Positions 11,612-22,855 are shown, counted from the stretch's first letter. The stretch is DNA of 64,000 nt from Flaccisagitta enflata (GCA_965153355.1 OZ231127.1:93868001-93932000), one strand, 5' to 3'. A program made the numbers and translations. Notes: generated by a model from the sequence alone, not told the origin.

Positions 11612-12140
11612 TGCAATTAGTGTATAGACTAAGTACAAAATAAAACAATTTTGAGATGGGGAAAAATCAGAAGACAGAAAAGAGAAAAATGAAAATTTTT
11701 GAAGATTCAACACTTTTGTTAGTTCTAAGAGATGATATTTGATCACCACAACACAATTAAACACTATTCAAACTTATAATATAGTGTTCTATTGCTTTGA
11801 GAGAAAGACAATCATAGCTTTTGTAGCGCGACACGACCCGTCGCGGGGAAGAAGATTAAAGACAGGGGGGAGGGGGTAATAAGATAACATGTGACGCGGG
11901 GTCACAATATCGTTGCGGACGGGTGGGCAGGGGCATCCAACCCCCATCCACAACCCGTTCCCCCTCCACACACAAACATACTCAAAAAGTATCAAAATGC
12001 TTGCTTTCCCAGTTTTCGATGCGATTATTACGGACCAACGGACGGACAGATGGACAGACCGACGGACAGACAAATCCTCTTATAGAGTTGCGTGTCCGAA
12101 ACTAAAAAGTCACTCAATTATATACACCCCTGATATTTTA
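11612..12140. mobile_element. MITE-like element P, split by a family B insertion
   Basis: The body 11645-11880 (GATGGGGAAAAATCAG, CAACACTTTTGTTAGT, ACACAATTAAACACTATT) matches 49500-49735. The right end, TCAATTATATACACCCCTG, lies after a family B element at 11889-12108. Joining the two parts gives the same layout as the intact copy at 49446-49743. Confidence 0.7.
11889..12108 (+). mobile_element. Family B element nested in P
   Basis: Starts GTGACGCGGGGTCACAATAT and CGTTGCGGACGGGTGGGCAG. A (GGAC)n tract follows. Ends TAGAGTTGCGTGTCCGAAACTAAAAA, the GTTGCG/CGCAAC hairpin type with one mismatch here. Confidence 0.78.
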
Positions 12141-12752
12141 ATAAAAATTTTCAAACATAGATAATCAATCATTATTGGAGCTTGAATAATAACAAAGTTT
12201 TGCCAAATTTTCGAAGGCCCATGCCTTCTTTTTCATAGGCGTGAAAACCTGTAACGTGAATTCACAAATTGTCATCTCATAGAACACAGTAAAGCATTAT
12301 TCATGTCAATTCTTATCTTTTTCTTTTTTTTTTCTATATTTCTACACCTTTTAAATCGTCTCTTTTTCCAGTGACTCGGTCCAATTGCTGTACAGTCCAA
12401 AACTAGACTGCAATTTTTCTTAACAATCCCCTGGGTGCATAGTTTTTCATTCTTTTCTACTGGAGCTTGATCGTCCGTTTCAACATTTAGAACCCCAGAA
12501 TCCATCATTTCCATGTTATGTGTACCATCAAATTCTTGATTTGATAAAAACTCTACTCTCTAGCATTAACATCATGAATCCATGGTTGTTCTTCTGGGGT
12601 CATTTCTATCAAACCCCCTCCCATGGCTGCGCATGCCATATATAGGCTGAACAATATGACTCACAGAGCCGTTAATTGGTTAAAGCAAGCCTACCATAAC
12701 TAAATTGTCAAATGACGTTTAATCATTACTCATTCGTTAGAGGAAAGAGTGA

Positions 12753-13085
12753 AGGAAAAAATATGTCAGGAATAAGAAAAAAGAAAATTTAGGTATTGTT
12801 CTGAAAGGGCGTGGTTACATTATCTCTCGGCTTGAAAAGGAATTTTGTAAAGCAGTAAGAAAGTATATCTCTGAGTTTCAAAAGTGGTCTCTTCCTTTTG
12901 ATTTCAATGCCTGGTTCAAACGCATAATGAATGAACGCCGTGACAGTCAATCTGCTTTAGATGTCTCTATATCCTCTCAGCCTGTATCTGGTCAATCTGC
13001 CTTGCCTGTCCCTATGTCCTTCTCCCAGCCTGTACCCGGTTTCGACACACAAAGTGATATTTTGAGTTACTTGAGTCAACCTTAG
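12753..13085 (+). pseudogene. Unrecognised ORF remnant or terminal exon, 110 codons
   Basis: Open from just after an in-frame TGA (12750) to TAG at 13083. The translation has balanced, non-repetitive composition (GRGYIISRLEKEFCKAVRKY, then EFQKWSLPFDFNAWFKRIMN). A Ser/Gln/Pro-rich tail follows with a duplicated QPVxG motif (SSQPVSGQSALPVPMS). There is no ATG before Met in IMNERR, so it is either a 3' exon or the 3' part of a decayed element ORF. I do not recognise the family. Downstream to 13250 has three copies of TACTATTTACATAG, with a fourth near 13650, suggesting an element. Function unknown. Confidence 0.35.
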
Positions 13086-13244
13086 AGTCTTTGCTTTAAG
13101 CATGGTGGACTATTTACATAGCCTCAATGATTTTAGCATTTGGCAACTGTTGCTTGTGTACTATTTACATAGACTTTAGCAGTTGTTGCTTACTCTTTTG
13201 CTTGACTTACTATAGGTAATATGCCGGTTGCTCTTATGATTTTC

Positions 13245-13640
13245 ATAGGTTTTGAAAAAAAATTTTAAGGTTTTTCAAAAATCAAGACTTCTAGTTTTCA
13301 TTTTAGTTAAATTTTCAATTTCAAGTTTTGAATTTTAAATTTCTAATTCTAAGTTTTTAAGTCTAAGTTTTTGAAAAAATATAATGAAAGTATTTTAAAA
13401 AGTTTTTTTAAGAATTTTAAAGTTTTGAAATTTTTGGTTTTTTTAAAAAAATTTTGAAAATTTTGGAAAAAATTTTAAAAGTTTTTAAAAAAATTTTGGA
13501 AAAAATTTTAAAGTTTTCAAGTTTTTAAAAAATTTAAGTTTTCTTAAAAATTTAAGTTTAAAGTTTTTTCATTTTTCAAAATTTTAAGTTTTTAGTTTTT
13601 AAGTTAAAATTTAAAGTTTTTTTCTTATTCCTTCCCAATT
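13245..13640. repeat. A/T homopolymer-rich degenerate repeat
   Basis: Alternating runs of T and A (AAAAATTTT, TTTTTAAAAA) with AAGTTTT words. No coding content. Confidence 0.85.
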
Positions 13641-13684
13641 TTCTGTACTATTTACATAGCCTCAAAGTTGGTTTGGAATAAGAC

Positions 13685-13975
13685 TCTTTCGTTCTACTCC
13701 TGATCTAAGTTTCTCCCCCAATCTACCCCTACCTTCTGCCTACCCTCCTACCACTATCTCCTACCCACTCTGCTACCCCACCTTTGACCCAGCCCTACCT
13801 CCTACCTACCCACTCCAACCTCCCACCTACCCCTACCTACCTACCCCTACCTACCCTTCTACCCATACATCCTACCTTCTCCTATCTAACTAACCCCATC
13901 TCCTACCTACCCTCCTACCCAACCTCCTACCAACCCCTACCACCTACCTACCCCACTCACTACCTTTTGTTTATT
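13685..13975. repeat. CTACC-rich minisatellite
   Basis: Degenerate CCTACC/CTACCTAC repeats. An ATG-started frame at 13784 reads as Tyr/Pro/Leu low complexity and is not called. Confidence 0.85.
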
Positions 13976-14053
13976 TTATCGCATATCTCCCTCTACCTCT
14001 ACCTTACACTGCCTCTAACTTCTTTGACCATTTGTTTTTTCCTTTATTTCAAC

Positions 14054-14234
14054 TACAGTTAAACCCCGTTCTAACGGACCCGCCACCAACGGAATTCCGC
14101 CTATAACAGATACAAATTTATGGTCCCTTCATGTTAATTTCTTTTATTTCCTTTGTTGGCAATAACAGAAGTCCATCTATAAAAGAAGAAAACTGTTGGT
14201 CCCCTGTAATCCGTTAGAGCAGGGTTCAACTGTA
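14054..14234. mobile_element. Family H MITE, pogo/Tc1-like, intact
   Basis: TA-CAGTTAAACCCCGTTCTAA at the left, ATCCGTTAGAGCAGGGTTCA then ACTG-TA at the right. This gives inverted ends of about 24 bp flanked by TA. ACGGA and AACAGA words inside are mirrored. TA target plus CAGT terminus fits pogo/Tigger-type elements (established family feature). Confidence 0.82.
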
Positions 14235-14865
14235 TTTTCACCTGTACCTTTGACCACTGAAGCCCTGTTGATCACATGACCTATCCTCTTCCTCATCTTC
14301 ACCTTTCCTTACCTGTCCTATCAATACTGTCATTTCACTACACTGTATCTTCTCCAACACAACCTTTATTAAACTTTTTATGATTTTTTCTCTTTTTTCC
14401 TATTATCTCCTCTATGTTCTGGTATGGGTAATAGCAAGGGTGATGGGAAGCCTCTAAACCCGCCAAGACCATGTGTTGACTTTAAGCACAAGTCTTGCCT
14501 GGTCCACAGTCCAGGTTTACTTATCCATTGATAGTTGGAGATACTTTTCATTTAATGCTATCTATATCTTTGCTGTTAGTTGAATTAAACGATTAAGTCT
14601 TTTAACATCTGATATTTAGAAACAAACAATTTAGAAAAGTACAATTTTTTTTCCCAAGATCGACTTGCGTTTTCCAAAAACGGGGATAAAGTCTTAAAGA
14701 GCGAGGAAAATTCAGCACGGGGAAATGCCATGAAAAAAAGGAAGTCTTTTAAACTGAAAGGAATGAAGAATGTGTCAGATGATAAAAAAGGTCGGTTGGG
14801 GTTAAGTTTGGAAGGGTGCTCTAAGGTTCATGACGGAAGCACGTGAACGCGGGGACGAAGGAATA

Positions 14866-14938
14866 CAAGAAGAAGAAGAAGAAGAAGAAGAAGAAGAAGA
14901 AGAAGAAGAAGAAGAAGAAGAAGAAGAAGAAGAAGAAC
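14866..14938. repeat. (GAA)n microsatellite
   Basis: About 24 GAA units, then a purine-rich AAAG/AGGAG stretch to 15240. Confidence 0.95.
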
Positions 14939-15261
14939 AAGCAGAAGAAGAAGAAAAAGAAGTAGTAGCAGGAGGAGAATGAATAGAAGGAGGAGAGGAA
15001 AAAAAAAGAAAAAGAAAAAAGGCAAAGGAGAAAAGAGGTAGGAGGAAAAAGATAACGAGAAAAAGATGAAGAAAAAAGAGATAAAGACAAAAAGGAGAAA
15101 TGAAAAAAACAAAAGGTAAAAGAGTAAAAAAAAGAGAAAAAGAATTAGACAATAAAAGAGTAAAAGAAAAGAGAATAGACAAGAAAAGCATAACAAGTCA
15201 AAGCAGGAAGAGGAAGAGTGGTAAAGTGAAAGCGGAAGAAATAATTTGATGGTACCCTGAG

Positions 15262-15775
15262 TGTGAGGATGAACAGGTCAACAAACAAAAGAGCCCGGGT
15301 GGTCGCAAAAGGAGGAAGAGTTAGAGGAGAAAGGGGAGGAGGAAGAGTAAGGATGTACAGGTCAACAAACAAAAGAGCCAGGATGGTCGCAAAAGGAGGA
15401 AGAGTGTGAGGAGGAAGAGAAGGAGGAAGAGTTAGTATGAACAGGTCAACAAACAAAAGAGCCTTGGTGGTTGCAAAAGGAGGAAGAGTGTGAGGAGGAA
15501 GAGGAGGAGGAAGAGTGAAAATGTAAAGGTCAACAAACAAAAGAGCCTGGGTGGTCGCAAAAGGAGGAAGAGTTAGAGGAGGAAGAGAAGGAGGAAGAGT
15601 TAGTATGAACAGGTCAACAAACAAAAGAGCCTTGGTGGTTGCAAAAGGAGGAAGAGTGTGAGGAGGAAGAGGAGGGGGAAGAGTGAGGATGAACAGGTCA
15701 ACAAACAAAAGAGCCAGGGTGGTCGCAATAGGAGGAAGAGTGTGAGGAGGAAGGAGAGGTGGAAGAGGAGGAGGA
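15262..15775. repeat. 84-bp minisatellite, 6 copies
   Basis: GAACAGGTCAACAAACAAAA recurs at 15271, 15356, 15439, 15524, 15607 and 15691 (spacing 83-85), with GAGCCxGGGTGGTCGCAAAA and AGGAGGAAGAG between. The unit length keeps a minus-strand frame open as a 28-residue Leu/Pro repeat (FVDLFILTLPP). No start context or flanking domain supports a gene. Confidence 0.92.
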
Positions 15776-16288
15776 GGAAGAACCAGTCAACCAAGGAGAT
15801 GGTCAGAAGTGCCCATTGCCAAAAATATAGTTATCAGTTGAAGAAATGATATTAGAGCAATAGCTGATAGAATGCTTATTTTATATATGAATTGCTGATT
15901 TGAAGTGTAGAATGACTGATTAGAATCTTGCTGAGATGTGTTAATATATAAGGGCTTGAAGGGCTAAAGTCATATCTGAACGAACTGATCAGGGAGATTT
16001 GGGATGTGAAAGGACTGAATGACTGCATAGGAACAAGCATATGGATAAATGGTCATCCAAAAATTTACCAATGACCTTTTAAGACCACTGCCCAAAAGGA
16101 GAAACAGTAGGAGAAGAAAGAAGAGTAAGAGTAAGAAGAAGAAGATTTTTAAAGGCTCGAAGGAAAGAGAAAGGCAGAAACGTCGAATAAAAGATACGAG
16201 TGATCTGGGAATATTGTTCAAGAAGGGAATCGCAGGAAAACACTTTTAGATTAAGACTCAGAGCACATTTACCCGCAGACCACTTAGA

Positions 16289-16535
16289 TTGAGTTTCTAG
16301 TGACAGACAATCGCGTTTATAATGAGCCACTCCGTTGCTCGCTATGTTTGTTCGCTTGCACCGCTTACTTTGCTCCCTCACTCCACAGCGCTCTGCTTCA
16401 TTTTGCTATCTTTGCTTGCTCGCTCTATTCACAGGCTCGCTCACTCACTTCGCTTAAATTCATGAATATATGTTCACCCTGAAAACGCGTTCAGTGGAAA
16501 CAAATGCGTTTATGGTCGTCGCTAGAAACACGCCC
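16289..16535 (-). mobile_element. Family M MITE
   Basis: GAGTTTCTAGTGACAGACAA at one end and GGTCGTCGCTAGAAACACGC at the other. Interior as in the 4565 copy. Confidence 0.78.
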
Positions 16536-17039
16536 ATATTCCTCATTAAACCCAAAGATGTGCTTACTGGTAAGAGGGAAATCCATTAGGTTGTGCTCTG
16601 ACTTTCATAGCCCTTATGTTACATTATAATTCAATTCTACCAAACAGAAATTGGGGTAAGATAATTGCACAAATCTGGAATGGTGGACCAAAATAAAATG
16701 GCTACCCAAAACGCATGGGTGAGCAAGGGCTGTGATTCAACAGGCTAGTTGATTTACTTGACTATTTCGATAGGGAAAATCAACCGTCATGTGGATAGAC
16801 CGACCAACCAACAGGCTGCCAGACCAACCAATAGAAAGAGCAGGTTATAGATGCTCGTGGATGGAGGTATTGCTTCATGCTGTAATGTCTTAGCTATTTG
16901 AATTGCACTGTCTCTGAATGATTTAAAGACTAAGAATGAAGTAAAGAAGAATAACCAGCATAAAGAAAGAAGAGAAAAAGACGCGGTTAAATAATTGATC
17001 TTTTTTCTTTTTTCTTTTTTCTTTTTATAATCGAGGAAG

Positions 17040-17936
17040 GGGGAGTCTCTAGTCAGAGACAATTGCGTTTTGAATGGGCCACTCGGTTGCTCGCTATGTT
17101 CATTAACTCGCACCACTCACTCACTCCGCAGCGCTCCGCAGCGCTCCGCTTCGCTATGCTTGCTTTGCTTGCTCACTCCCACGCCACGGGAGAAACCTCT
17201 GCAGGCTGTATCAAATACTCGGTTGTAACGGCCACTGGTTTTGAGATGAGGGAGACTTCCTCTATCTTTTCCCATTCGAAATAAAAGAAATGCCCTTCAA
17301 AATTTGTTGAAAATCAACAATATATAGCTCTTTAACAATGTTTTTTGCCATGAATATTTTCACATAAAAATTTTGTAGGTTTCGAGTAGAGATTCGCATT
17401 CCTGGTAAAATTTCCAGTCGTTTGATAGGTCGCACTATATACTTCTGCTGTGAAATAAAAAAGTCCAATTTTCTTACAACACGAGATAACAACATTACAC
17501 TTATGACAACCAACAGTAATGTAGAACAATATTGAACTTTTTTGTCTCTTAATAAAAACATATAGTGCGACCTATCAAATGAATGGAAATTTTACAAGGA
17601 ATATGATTCTTTTACAAAGAATTAAGATGGGCTTTCGCCATTCAACTTATCTGGCAAAATGTATCAGATATGACACATTTTGTTGATTTAAAAAAATTTT
17701 GAAGGGGAATTTTTTTCTCTTTAGTACCAAGTGATAAAATAGACCTCCCTGAAGCCCAAACCACTCGCCGTCATGACCGAGCATTTTTCTTGACCTATGA
17801 AAGCCTCCCCCGTAGCGTGCTCCGTTCACAGGCTCGCTCACTCACTTCGCTCACTCCCTTGTGGGACAGTGAAATTCATAAATATGTGTTCAATGGATAA
17901 CAAACGCGTTTTTGGTCGTCACTGGAAACATGCCCG
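17040..17936 (-). mobile_element. Family M MITE interrupted by a foldback element
   Basis: The left half (17040-17190) starts GGGGGAGTCTCTAGTCAGAG. The right half (17812-17936) resumes at GGCTCGCTCACTCACTTCGC and ends GGTCGTCACTGGAAACATGC. The intervening 620 bp is a separate palindrome, listed next. Confidence 0.72.
17190..17812. mobile_element. Foldback element inserted in M
   Basis: Arms mirror each other: CCTTCAAAATTTGTTGA against TTGATTTAAAAAAATTTTGAAGG, and TTGATAGGTCGCACTATATA against CATATAGTGCGACCTATCAA, centred near 17495. No ORF. The insertion lies between the two halves of a family M copy, so it is younger than that copy. Confidence 0.68.
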
Positions 17937-18087
17937 AAGAAGCGGGGATATTGAGGTAGAATCGCGCATCAGAAATGAGGATTGCCAGGAAGAAAAGTAA
18001 AAGCTCCATCGACAAACGAGTAATACGAAAGACTGAGATATTCAAGGGATAAACACGATCAGCAGTCCATCCATTCTGTTTATATCA

Positions 18088-18422
18088 CAATTGATTATAT
18101 AACGGACCCAAGAGTAACAGAGATCCACCTACAATAGATAAACAAGTGACACGGGGTCACAATATCGTTGCGGACGGGTGGGCAGGATCCCATGCACTCA
18201 AACATAAACATAATGTATCTAAAACGCTCCCACTCGATGACCCCCTGCAAAACAACAGACCAATGGACGGACAAGGCCTCTTATGGAGTTGCGTGTCCGC
18301 AACTAAAATATTGATCCTTACAAATCATTTCCTTTTATTTCGTATAATGGCAATTACAGATATCCACCTTTAAGATAGAATTTCCTGTTCCCTGAGATCC
18401 GTTATTGTGGGGTCCAACTGTA
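18088..18422. mobile_element. Family H MITE split by a family B element
   Basis: Left part ends CCACCTACAATAGATA. The right part resumes AAATCATTTCCTTTTATTTC and ends GATCCGTTATTGTGGGGTCC AACTGTA. The family B copy at 18147-18306 lies between. Confidence 0.75.
18147..18306 (+). mobile_element. Family B element nested in H
   Basis: GTGACACGGGGTCACAATAT at the start; GAGTTGCGTGTCCGCAACTA at the end (perfect GTTGCG/CGCAAC hairpin). Confidence 0.8.
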
Positions 18423-19076
18423 CTTAGCCAGACGGGTGATAATCGATATCCCGCTTTAAATACTTACTGATAAGCATCGCGTTAACAGGAAGGACACTCA
18501 GACTGATCACTGACAGCCCACTAATGAGCCGCCACAGTCGTCCTCCGAAATACAACTGCTTGAAAACATTACTGCTCTAAAGAATGTTGATAATATGTTA
18601 TGAATTATTTTGTTTTGATTATTCCCCTCATAAACGAACATTTGACCTCAACTATGGAAAAAAAAATATCAATTCACTCAGTCTGTTGTCAATTCTTTTG
18701 ACCCCAGTATGCTTGCAATAACCTCGTGAATTGGTTACTGAGATACACAACTCCTTCATTTAAAAAGAACAAGATAAAAAACTAAATGCAAGAACAAAAT
18801 AAAAAGTTACCGCTTTATGCAAACTTAATTAAGCGGTTACTGTTGAACGCATAATTGCCTTTACAGGGTGTTCTAGATACTAAATATTCATTCAATCACT
18901 ATCCGGAATAGTGTTTCAGTCATCTGTATCCTTGTTAACAAGGTCTATGTTTTGATGGTAAATATTACTATGAATGTGAAGCCGTTGCACTGCTAAAAGA
19001 AAAAAAAAGAGGCAAACGAGAAGGAAAAAGAGATCCAATTCCACAGAGCACGGAAATAATTGAGTCCATGAGAAGG

Positions 19077-19620
<544 letters not shown>

Positions 19621-19895
19621 GTTTATGCTTGTGTCATTAAATATTCCAAAAAACATTTATTGCACGATATCTAATTTGATAGAATCTAATGTGATAGAAA
19701 ACAAAACAAAGAAAACGAAATCCCAAGCCAAGAAGATGGTCCAGGAGAGAAGAACCTAAATGGAGTTGGTCACACTGCGAGGAAAGACAGAGACAAACGA
19801 GGACGAGGTCTCATGCCAACCAATGTCAATTGTCAATGCCAAAAGGGGGCTAAGAAGAGGAGGCAAAGAAAAACCAATATGATACTCTTTCTTTC

Positions 19896-20222
19896 TGTTT
19901 TTTTTGTTTCACCTCCTTCACCTCTTTTTTCGTCTTTTTCACCTTCATCACCACCTCTTCTAACCTCTTTTTCATTGAAAAGAAATGGAAACATACAGTT
20001 GAACCCCGCTCTTGAGCATACGGCTCCTGCCCAGGTGCCCTGGTGACCCTCTCCAGCACTGCTCCTGCCCACCCGCACGCAACTAGGGTAGCCGTGTATC
20101 CGGCCTTGTTTTTTTTTTTTGTTTCACCTCCTTTACCTCTTTTTTCGTCTTTTTCACCTTCATCACCACCTCTTCTAACCTCTTTTTCATTGAAAAGAAA
20201 TGGAAACATACAGTTGAACCCC
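19896..20222. repeat. Duplicated segment of about 105 bp
   Basis: 19896-20005 and 20119-20222 are almost identical (TCACCTCCTTCACCTCTTTT, TTGAAAAGAAATGGAAACAT). Both end in the start of a family H element. The first is broken by a reversed family A fragment (CTGCCCACCCGCACGC, GTGTATCCGGCCTTGTTTT). Confidence 0.8.
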
Positions 20223-20388
20223 GCTCTAACGGACCCGCCACCAACGGAATTCCGCCTATAACAGATGCAAATTCGAAGTCCCTTCCAGTTTATTTCTTTT
20301 ATTTCCATTTTGGCAATAACAGAAGTCCACTTATAACAGAAGAAAGTTATAGGTCCCTGGAAATCCTTTAGATCGGGGTTTTGCTGTA
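20209..20388. mobile_element. Family H MITE
   Basis: TA-CAGTTGAACCCCGCTCTAA at the left and GATCGGGGTTTTGCTGTA at the right. Internal words ATTCCGCCTATAACAGAT and ACAGAAGTCCACTTATAACA. Confidence 0.8.
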
Positions 20389-20587
20389 TACCTTTGGCGC
20401 CTTGTAAAAGTTTCCTTTTGATTCCTCTATTAGCAATAATGAAAAAGTCTCGCTATTTATTGATACGATCTACAGTGGGACTCTTGCTCACTTTTTTTAA
20501 CGTTATTTTAACGTTCTTTTATCTTCTCATCTTTCTTTCATCTCTAGTTTTAAGACAAATTTGGTGGTTCCGATTCCTAAACGACCT

Positions 20588-20818
20588 TGTATCGCTCACA
20601 TGGCACCGTGCTACGCAACTCTATACCCCCCTTTGTCCGTCCGTCAGTTGGTCGGTTGGTCGGTTGGTTGGTCGGATGGTCTCCATTTTACTTTTTTGGC
20701 ATTTTTGAGCATTTTGAGCCCACTGCTCCCGCCCAAATGCCTCAGTAACATTCACCATCACTACCCCTGCCCACCCGCACGCGACTAGGGTAGTCGTGTA
20801 TCCGGCCTTGTTCTTTTC
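20588..20818 (-). mobile_element. Family A element, reverse orientation
   Basis: Reads CTACGCAACTCTATACCCCC, then GTCGGTTGGTCGG repeats, CTGCCCACCCGCACGCGACT, and ends GTGTATCCGGCCTTGTTC. Confidence 0.75.
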
Positions 20819-20989
20819 AAGACTCAATCACTTGGAGGTGTTGCAGCTGACTTAGACTTCTATCTTTATTAAGCTTTAATCAACTGAGAATGTTGCCACT
20901 CAATCTTGATTTCTTTTACTTCCTTTTAGGATTGAATCAATTGGAGGTGTTGCAACTCAGTCTTTGCTTTTTTTTTTCCTTTCTTTTAG
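20819..20989 (+). repeat. Tandem decoy acceptors of exon 2 (about 60 bp unit)
   Basis: Three upstream copies of the exon 2 start precede the real one. They are ACTCAATCACTTGGAGGTGT at 20821, TAATCAACTGAGAATGTTGC near 20877, and GATTGAATCAATTGGAGGTG at 20930 behind a strong CCTTTTAG acceptor. The last copy is exactly 60 bp before the real acceptor, and its frame stays open into exon 2. Using it would add 20 codons without a frameshift. None of the copies has a donor. Confidence 0.82.
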
Positions 20990-21072
20990 GATTGAACCAA
21001 TTGGAGGTGTTGCAACTGTCCAACAACGACATCAGGAAAATTAAGGCTGGCATATTTCAAGGATATCCTGAG
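20990..21072 (+). CDS. LRR protein, exon 2
   Basis: 83 bp: two bases completing the Gly codon begun in exon 1, then 27 codons (LNQLEVLQLSNNDIRKIKAG, then IFQGYPE), ending in phase 0 at donor GTGAGA. It holds one full 24-residue LRR. The acceptor TTCTTTTAG and the match to repeat spacing choose 20990 over the in-frame copy at 20930. Upstream duplicates of its first 30 bases are described separately. Confidence 0.88.
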
Positions 21073-21240
21073 GTGAGAAACCAACTGCTACTGCGTGAGA
21101 GAATTGATGCTGCTGCCCCTGCTGCTGCTCCAAATGACGACCTCTTTTTTTTGGGGGGGGGGGGGAGGAAGGGAGGGGGGGAGGTGTGTTTGTCTGTGTT
21201 TGCGTGGGTAGTTCTCTTCATAATTATAAAACAAAAACAG

Positions 21241-21270
21241 GGAATTTTGATTTTGCCTGTTGCAGTCTTT
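21241..21270 (+). repeat. Decoy copy of exon 3 start
   Basis: After AAAACAG the sequence GGAATTTTGATTTTGCCTGT copies the first bases of exon 3 (GGAATTCTGATTTTGCCTGG at 22257). In the gene's phase it stays open for 115 codons, reading GILILPVAVFCHSS and then His/Ser/Ile/Phe satellite peptide, to a stop at 21586. No donor of its own was found. Confidence 0.75.
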
Positions 21271-21274
21271 TGCC

Positions 21275-21305
<31 letters not shown>

Positions 21306-21735
21306 CATCTTTCATCTTTCACCATTCATCATTCACCTTTCATCATTCATCATTCATCATTCATCTTTCATCATTCATCATTCATCATCTATCATCCTTC
21401 ATCCATCATTCATCTTTCATCTTTCATCATTCATCTTCCATCATTCATCTTTCATCATTCATCATTCATCATTCATCTTTCATCGTTCGTCTTACATCAT
21501 TCATCATTTGTCTTTTGTCTTTTATCATTCATCTTTCATCATTCATCTTTCATCATTCATCTTTCATCATTCATCATTCATCTTTTAGTATTCATCATTC
21601 ATCTTTCATCATTCATCTTTCATCATTCATCATTCATCATTTATCATTCATCATTCATCTATCATCATTGATCATTTATCATTTATCATTCATCATTCAT
21701 CATTCATCTTTTTCTTTCACCATTCATCATTTACC

Positions 21736-21766
<31 letters not shown>

Positions 21767-21812
21767 CATCATACATCATTCATCTTTCATCATTCATCAT
21801 TCAACATTCAAC

Positions 21813-21843
<31 letters not shown>

Positions 21844-21938
21844 CATCATCCATCATCCATCATCCATCATTCATCTTTCATCTTTCATCATTCATCATTC
21901 GTCTTTTGTCTTTTATCATTCATCTTTCATCATTCATT

Positions 21939-21983
<45 letters not shown>

Positions 21984-21987
21984 CATC

Positions 21988-22025
<38 letters not shown>

Positions 22026-22238
22026 CATCTTTCATCTTTCATCATTCATCATTCATCTTTCATCATTCATCATTCATCATTCATCTTTCATCATTCATCA
22101 TTCATCATACATCATTCATCTTTCATCATTCATCATACATCATTCATCATACATCATTCATCTTTCATCATTCATCTTTCATCTTTCATCTTTCATCTTT
22201 CATCTTTCATCTTTCATCATTCATCATTCATCATTAAT
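21270..22238. repeat. (TCATTCATCATT)n / (CATCTTT)n satellite
   Basis: About 970 bp of ATTCATC and TTTCATC units in mixed order. It lies exactly between the two copies of the exon 3 border. Long plus-strand open frames of Ser/Phe/Ile/His are due to its composition. Confidence 0.95.
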
Positions 22239-22256
22239 TCATTTGTTTCTATCCAG

Positions 22257-22361
22257 GGAATTCTGATTTTGCCTGGTGCCGTCAAAACTTCTTACAAAGT
22301 CAACCAAACAAGTTTGAGAAAGATCAAAGAAATCTTTCTTTCCGGCAACAAAATCTCAGAG
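22257..22361 (+). CDS. LRR protein, exon 3
   Basis: 105 bp, 35 codons, phase 0 at both ends. Acceptor CTATCCAG, donor GTGAGG. The translation (GILILPGAVKTSYKVNQTS, then LRKIKEIFLSGNKISE) has a degenerate first part and a clear LRR start, IKEIFLSGNKISE. That repeat is completed by exon 4 (IASLSFNGLKQ) to exactly 24 residues. A family M MITE begins only five bases after the exon end, so the donor's outer bases may come from it. Confidence 0.86.
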
Positions 22362-22365
22362 GTGA

Positions 22366-22589
22366 GGGCGTGTTTCTAGTGAAGATGAAAAACATGTTTG
22401 TTCCCGTAAAACGTGCTTACAGCATGAACACATATTCAAGAATTTCAACTGTCCCAAGAGGGAGCGAGCGAAGTGAGTGAGCGAGCTCGGGAATGGAGTC
22501 TAACCAGTGAGCGGTGCAAGCGAACAAACGCAGTGAGCGACCGAGTGGCCCGTTAAAAACGCGATTGTCTCTGACTAGAAACGCCCCCT
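22366..22589 (+). mobile_element. Family M MITE abutting exon 3 donor
   Basis: GGGCGTGTTTCTAGTGAAGA at the left, CTCTGACTAGAAACGCCCCC at the right. A second, decayed relative (GGGAGTGTTTCTAGTAACGA) follows at about 22595-22725. Confidence 0.8.
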
Positions 22590-22769
22590 GAGTAAGGGAG
22601 TGTTTCTAGTAACGACAACGACCGCGTTTTTTTCCGATAATAACGTTATAACATGAACAGTCATGAAAATTTCAAGCGAACCACGATGGTGTTGAGCGAG
22701 GTGAGTCAGTGAGCCTTTGAGCCCTAGACACACACTCTAAATGTACCTAAGACGGCTTAAAACGATAAT

Positions 22770-22855
22770 TAGTTAGAATTTTTCTATATTGGCAATAACT
22801 GAAATTCGTCTATAACAGATAAGATTTATCAGTTCCTTAGCACAACTGTATGTAT
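22770..22855. mobile_element. Family H fragment
   Basis: TTGGCAATAACTGAAATTCG, CTATAACAGATAAGATTTAT and terminal ACAACTGTA; the left end is missing. Confidence 0.5.

Larger units (their letters stand above)
21073..22256 (+). other. Intron between exons 2 and 3
   Basis: Phase 0 on both sides. Has a G-run near 21151-21185 and is otherwise filled by the exon 3 decoy and the TCATTC satellite. Confidence 0.8.

Noticed and set aside
15145-15708. Minus-strand 187-residue Leu/Pro repeat protein
   Set aside because: Its 28-residue period equals the 84-bp minisatellite unit; nothing supports expression.
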